NCBI GenBank assembly: GCA_046758905.1
Contig: JBHIBC010000020.1
Location: forward strand, 1 to 41,476
Length of the DNA stretch: 41,476 nucleotides
Source: JBHIBC01 sp046758905
Lineage (GTDB): Bacteria > Acidobacteriota > Polarisedimenticolia > Gp22-AA2
Reading direction: 5' to 3'
The translations under genes and the position numbers were made by a program. Shown one piece after another: positions 40,231 to 41,476 of the stretch (within the stretch, counting starts at the first letter, position 1; each line of letters opens with the position of its first letter). Under the pieces are notes generated by a model. The model was not told the origin of the DNA. It worked only from the letters and a program-made list of their open reading frames with translations, and did no database searches.

Positions 40231-41290
40231 CGAGCACCGAGACCGCACCGAGCGACACCGGCGGCCCGTCCATCCTCAGCTCCCCGGCGTCGCCCTTGAT
40301 CAGGTCGTAGCCCTCGGCCCGCTCGACGGCGCTCCAGTAGACGCGCCCTCCGTGGCGACTGCCCGCATGCTCCATCCCCAGCAGGAGCGGCTCCGACCCG
40401 TCGCCGAGATCGTGCGGCACCCTCACCAGGACCGGCGCGGAGCTGCGGTTGCCGGAAGCGTCGATCGCGGCGTAGGTCAGGCCGTAGACGCGCCCCGTCC
40501 CGCGCCCCGATCGCTCCGCGCGGAGCGGGATGGCTTCGTCGGGCAGACCAAGCGCCGCATCGGCGATGTCGCCCGTCGTGCTCCCGTCGCCCTGCCCCGC
40601 CTCATCGTCAGGCTCATTGCTCGCCGCCGACGGCAGCACCACCCGCGGGCTCGGGTCGCACAGGTCGCCCACCTCCCAGCGCACCCGGACCGGGACGCGC
40701 CGACGATTCGACGGCCAGAGCATCCCGGGGTCGGCGTGTACGGCCAGCTCGGGGGCCCGCGTGTCGCGTACCCTCACCGGATGGCTGCAGGTCGCCACGT
40801 TGCCGGCGGCATCCCGCGCCGTGAAGGCCAGTCCCCAGTTCCAAAGCCGCCCCGCCGCGATCGAGCATCACGGAAATGTGTCGGCGAGAGCGTTCACGAA
40901 CCCCAGGTCTTCCAGTCCGCCGCCTTTGACGTCCCGAGCGATGACCGACCGCGGTAGAGCCCGCGTCGGCAAGAAGGCGCCGGGGAGGAAGCCGCCATCG
41001 TCCAGACCCAGCAGCACCATGACCGTTTGCGAGATGAGGTTCGTAACCGCCAGGGCCTGGATTCCGTTATCGTCGAGAGCAGCGACAGCGAGCGACAGGG
41101 GACGCACGCCCGCGGCGACCACGGCCTGTTCCCCAAATCTCCCGTCGCGTTGAAGTCGCCGGTCGCAGTGGAGGTCGGCACACGTCCAGCTTCAAACACC
41201 GGCTCCGGAAAAAGAGGCTCCGCGCGACTCACAGAACCCACGGAGGCACCAAGGAGGCACGAAATGAGAAACCGCCGGGAAGACAAGATC
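40050..41290 (-). pseudogene. Broken secreted FG-GAP/HYR-type protein gene
   Basis: Fragments in order on the minus strand: a signal-like RRFLISCLLGASVGSVSRAE and EAGRVPTSTATGDFNATG; after a frameshift near 41140, FG-GAP repeats (ALDDNGIQALAVTNLISQTV, MVLLGLDDGGFLPG); an in-frame TGA at 40870-40868; then, in the same frame, LWNWGLAFTARDAAGNVATC and RDTRAPELAVHADPG, a HYR-like domain; finally AGGAFYYLLQYRRGG and GFGTEG, an ending common on secreted proteins of these bacteria. The 3' end merges with the opposite PAS gene near 40050. It is a decayed cell-surface or secreted protein; the region between the FG-GAP and HYR parts is probably deleted. Confidence 0.6.
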
Positions 41291-41476
41291 GCAACTGCTC
41301 GGAGGATGCTTCTCCTGCTCCGCTCCGCTCGAAATGCCCAGCCGCAGCCCAATAGACCCGACACAGTCGGGAAGAGTTGCGGCCGAGGAGGATCGGCTAC
41401 ACGCCCGCCGGGGAACGAGCCTCCAGCCGCCCTCCACCCGCGTGATGCGACGCCCTCAGGCGGGAGATCCGTTACC

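Noticed and set aside
1..41476. tRNA, rRNA and CRISPR arrays
   Set aside because: Looked for cloverleaf-like segments with CCA ends, rRNA core sequences and regularly spaced repeats; none seen. A dedicated tRNA or covariance search could still find something small.

Overview
The window is a strongly GC-rich, gene-dense piece of bacterial chromosome. It encodes outer-membrane proteins (a TonB-dependent receptor, a second beta-barrel), many Sec-exported proteins, secreted matrixin and FG-GAP/HYR proteins, a Ser/Thr kinase with TPRs and an ECF sigma/FecR pair. That mixture fits a Gram-negative soil or sediment lineage such as Acidobacteriota or a neighbouring phylum. This is inferred from gene content only; no rRNA or marker gene is present.

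Layout. 0-4 kb: a SelD-associated-type FAD oxidoreductase, an ACT-domain malic enzyme and a PAP2 phosphatase. 4-8.5 kb: an ECF sigma factor, a FecR-like membrane protein and a convergent TonB-dependent receptor with an STN signalling domain, together a surface-signalling and uptake module. 8.6-14.4 kb: a GT39/ArnT-like glycosyltransferase and two B12-binding radical SAM proteins, the first with a STAS-like tail. 14.4-19.1 kb (minus strand): a tightly overlapping operon of dienelactone hydrolase-SnoaL fusion, APC permease, SDR and kynureninase-like PLP enzyme. 19.3-23.1 kb: a 944-residue exported fusion of metallo-beta-lactamase, YVTN propeller and TraB/ChaN-like domains, overlapping tail to tail with a radical SAM/SPASM gene.

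23.2-25.3 kb holds a cold-adaptation cluster: promoter, about 150-nt leader, cold-shock protein, RRM RNA-binding protein and a delta-9-type acyl desaturase. The promoter-leader-csp-rrm cassette occurs again at 35.6-36.5 kb with conserved promoter spacing, leader length and RNA hairpins. This is the most promising signal in the window: an apparent cis-regulatory RNA with two mutually exclusive stems preserved in both copies. 25.3-28.2 kb holds a parvulin, a PAS sensor, an outer-membrane barrel and a Cys-rich secreted protein. 28.3-32.1 kb is an overlapping pstSCAB phosphate-transport operon headed by an ArsR-family regulator, whose start codon lies inside a perfect 18-bp palindrome next to a consensus -35 box; phoU and phoB are absent from the visible operon. 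32.3-35.4 kb has a 63-residue DnaJ-type zinc-finger microprotein, a matrixin-like protease with a secreted partner, and a coiled-coil exported protein.

The last 4.4 kb is decayed: a TPR-kinase pseudogene with a frameshift, an in-frame TGA and degenerate catalytic motifs; a truncated IS transposase whose start is flanked by two strong hairpins; a probably truncated PAS protein; and a broken secreted FG-GAP/HYR gene. I found no tRNA, rRNA or CRISPR array.
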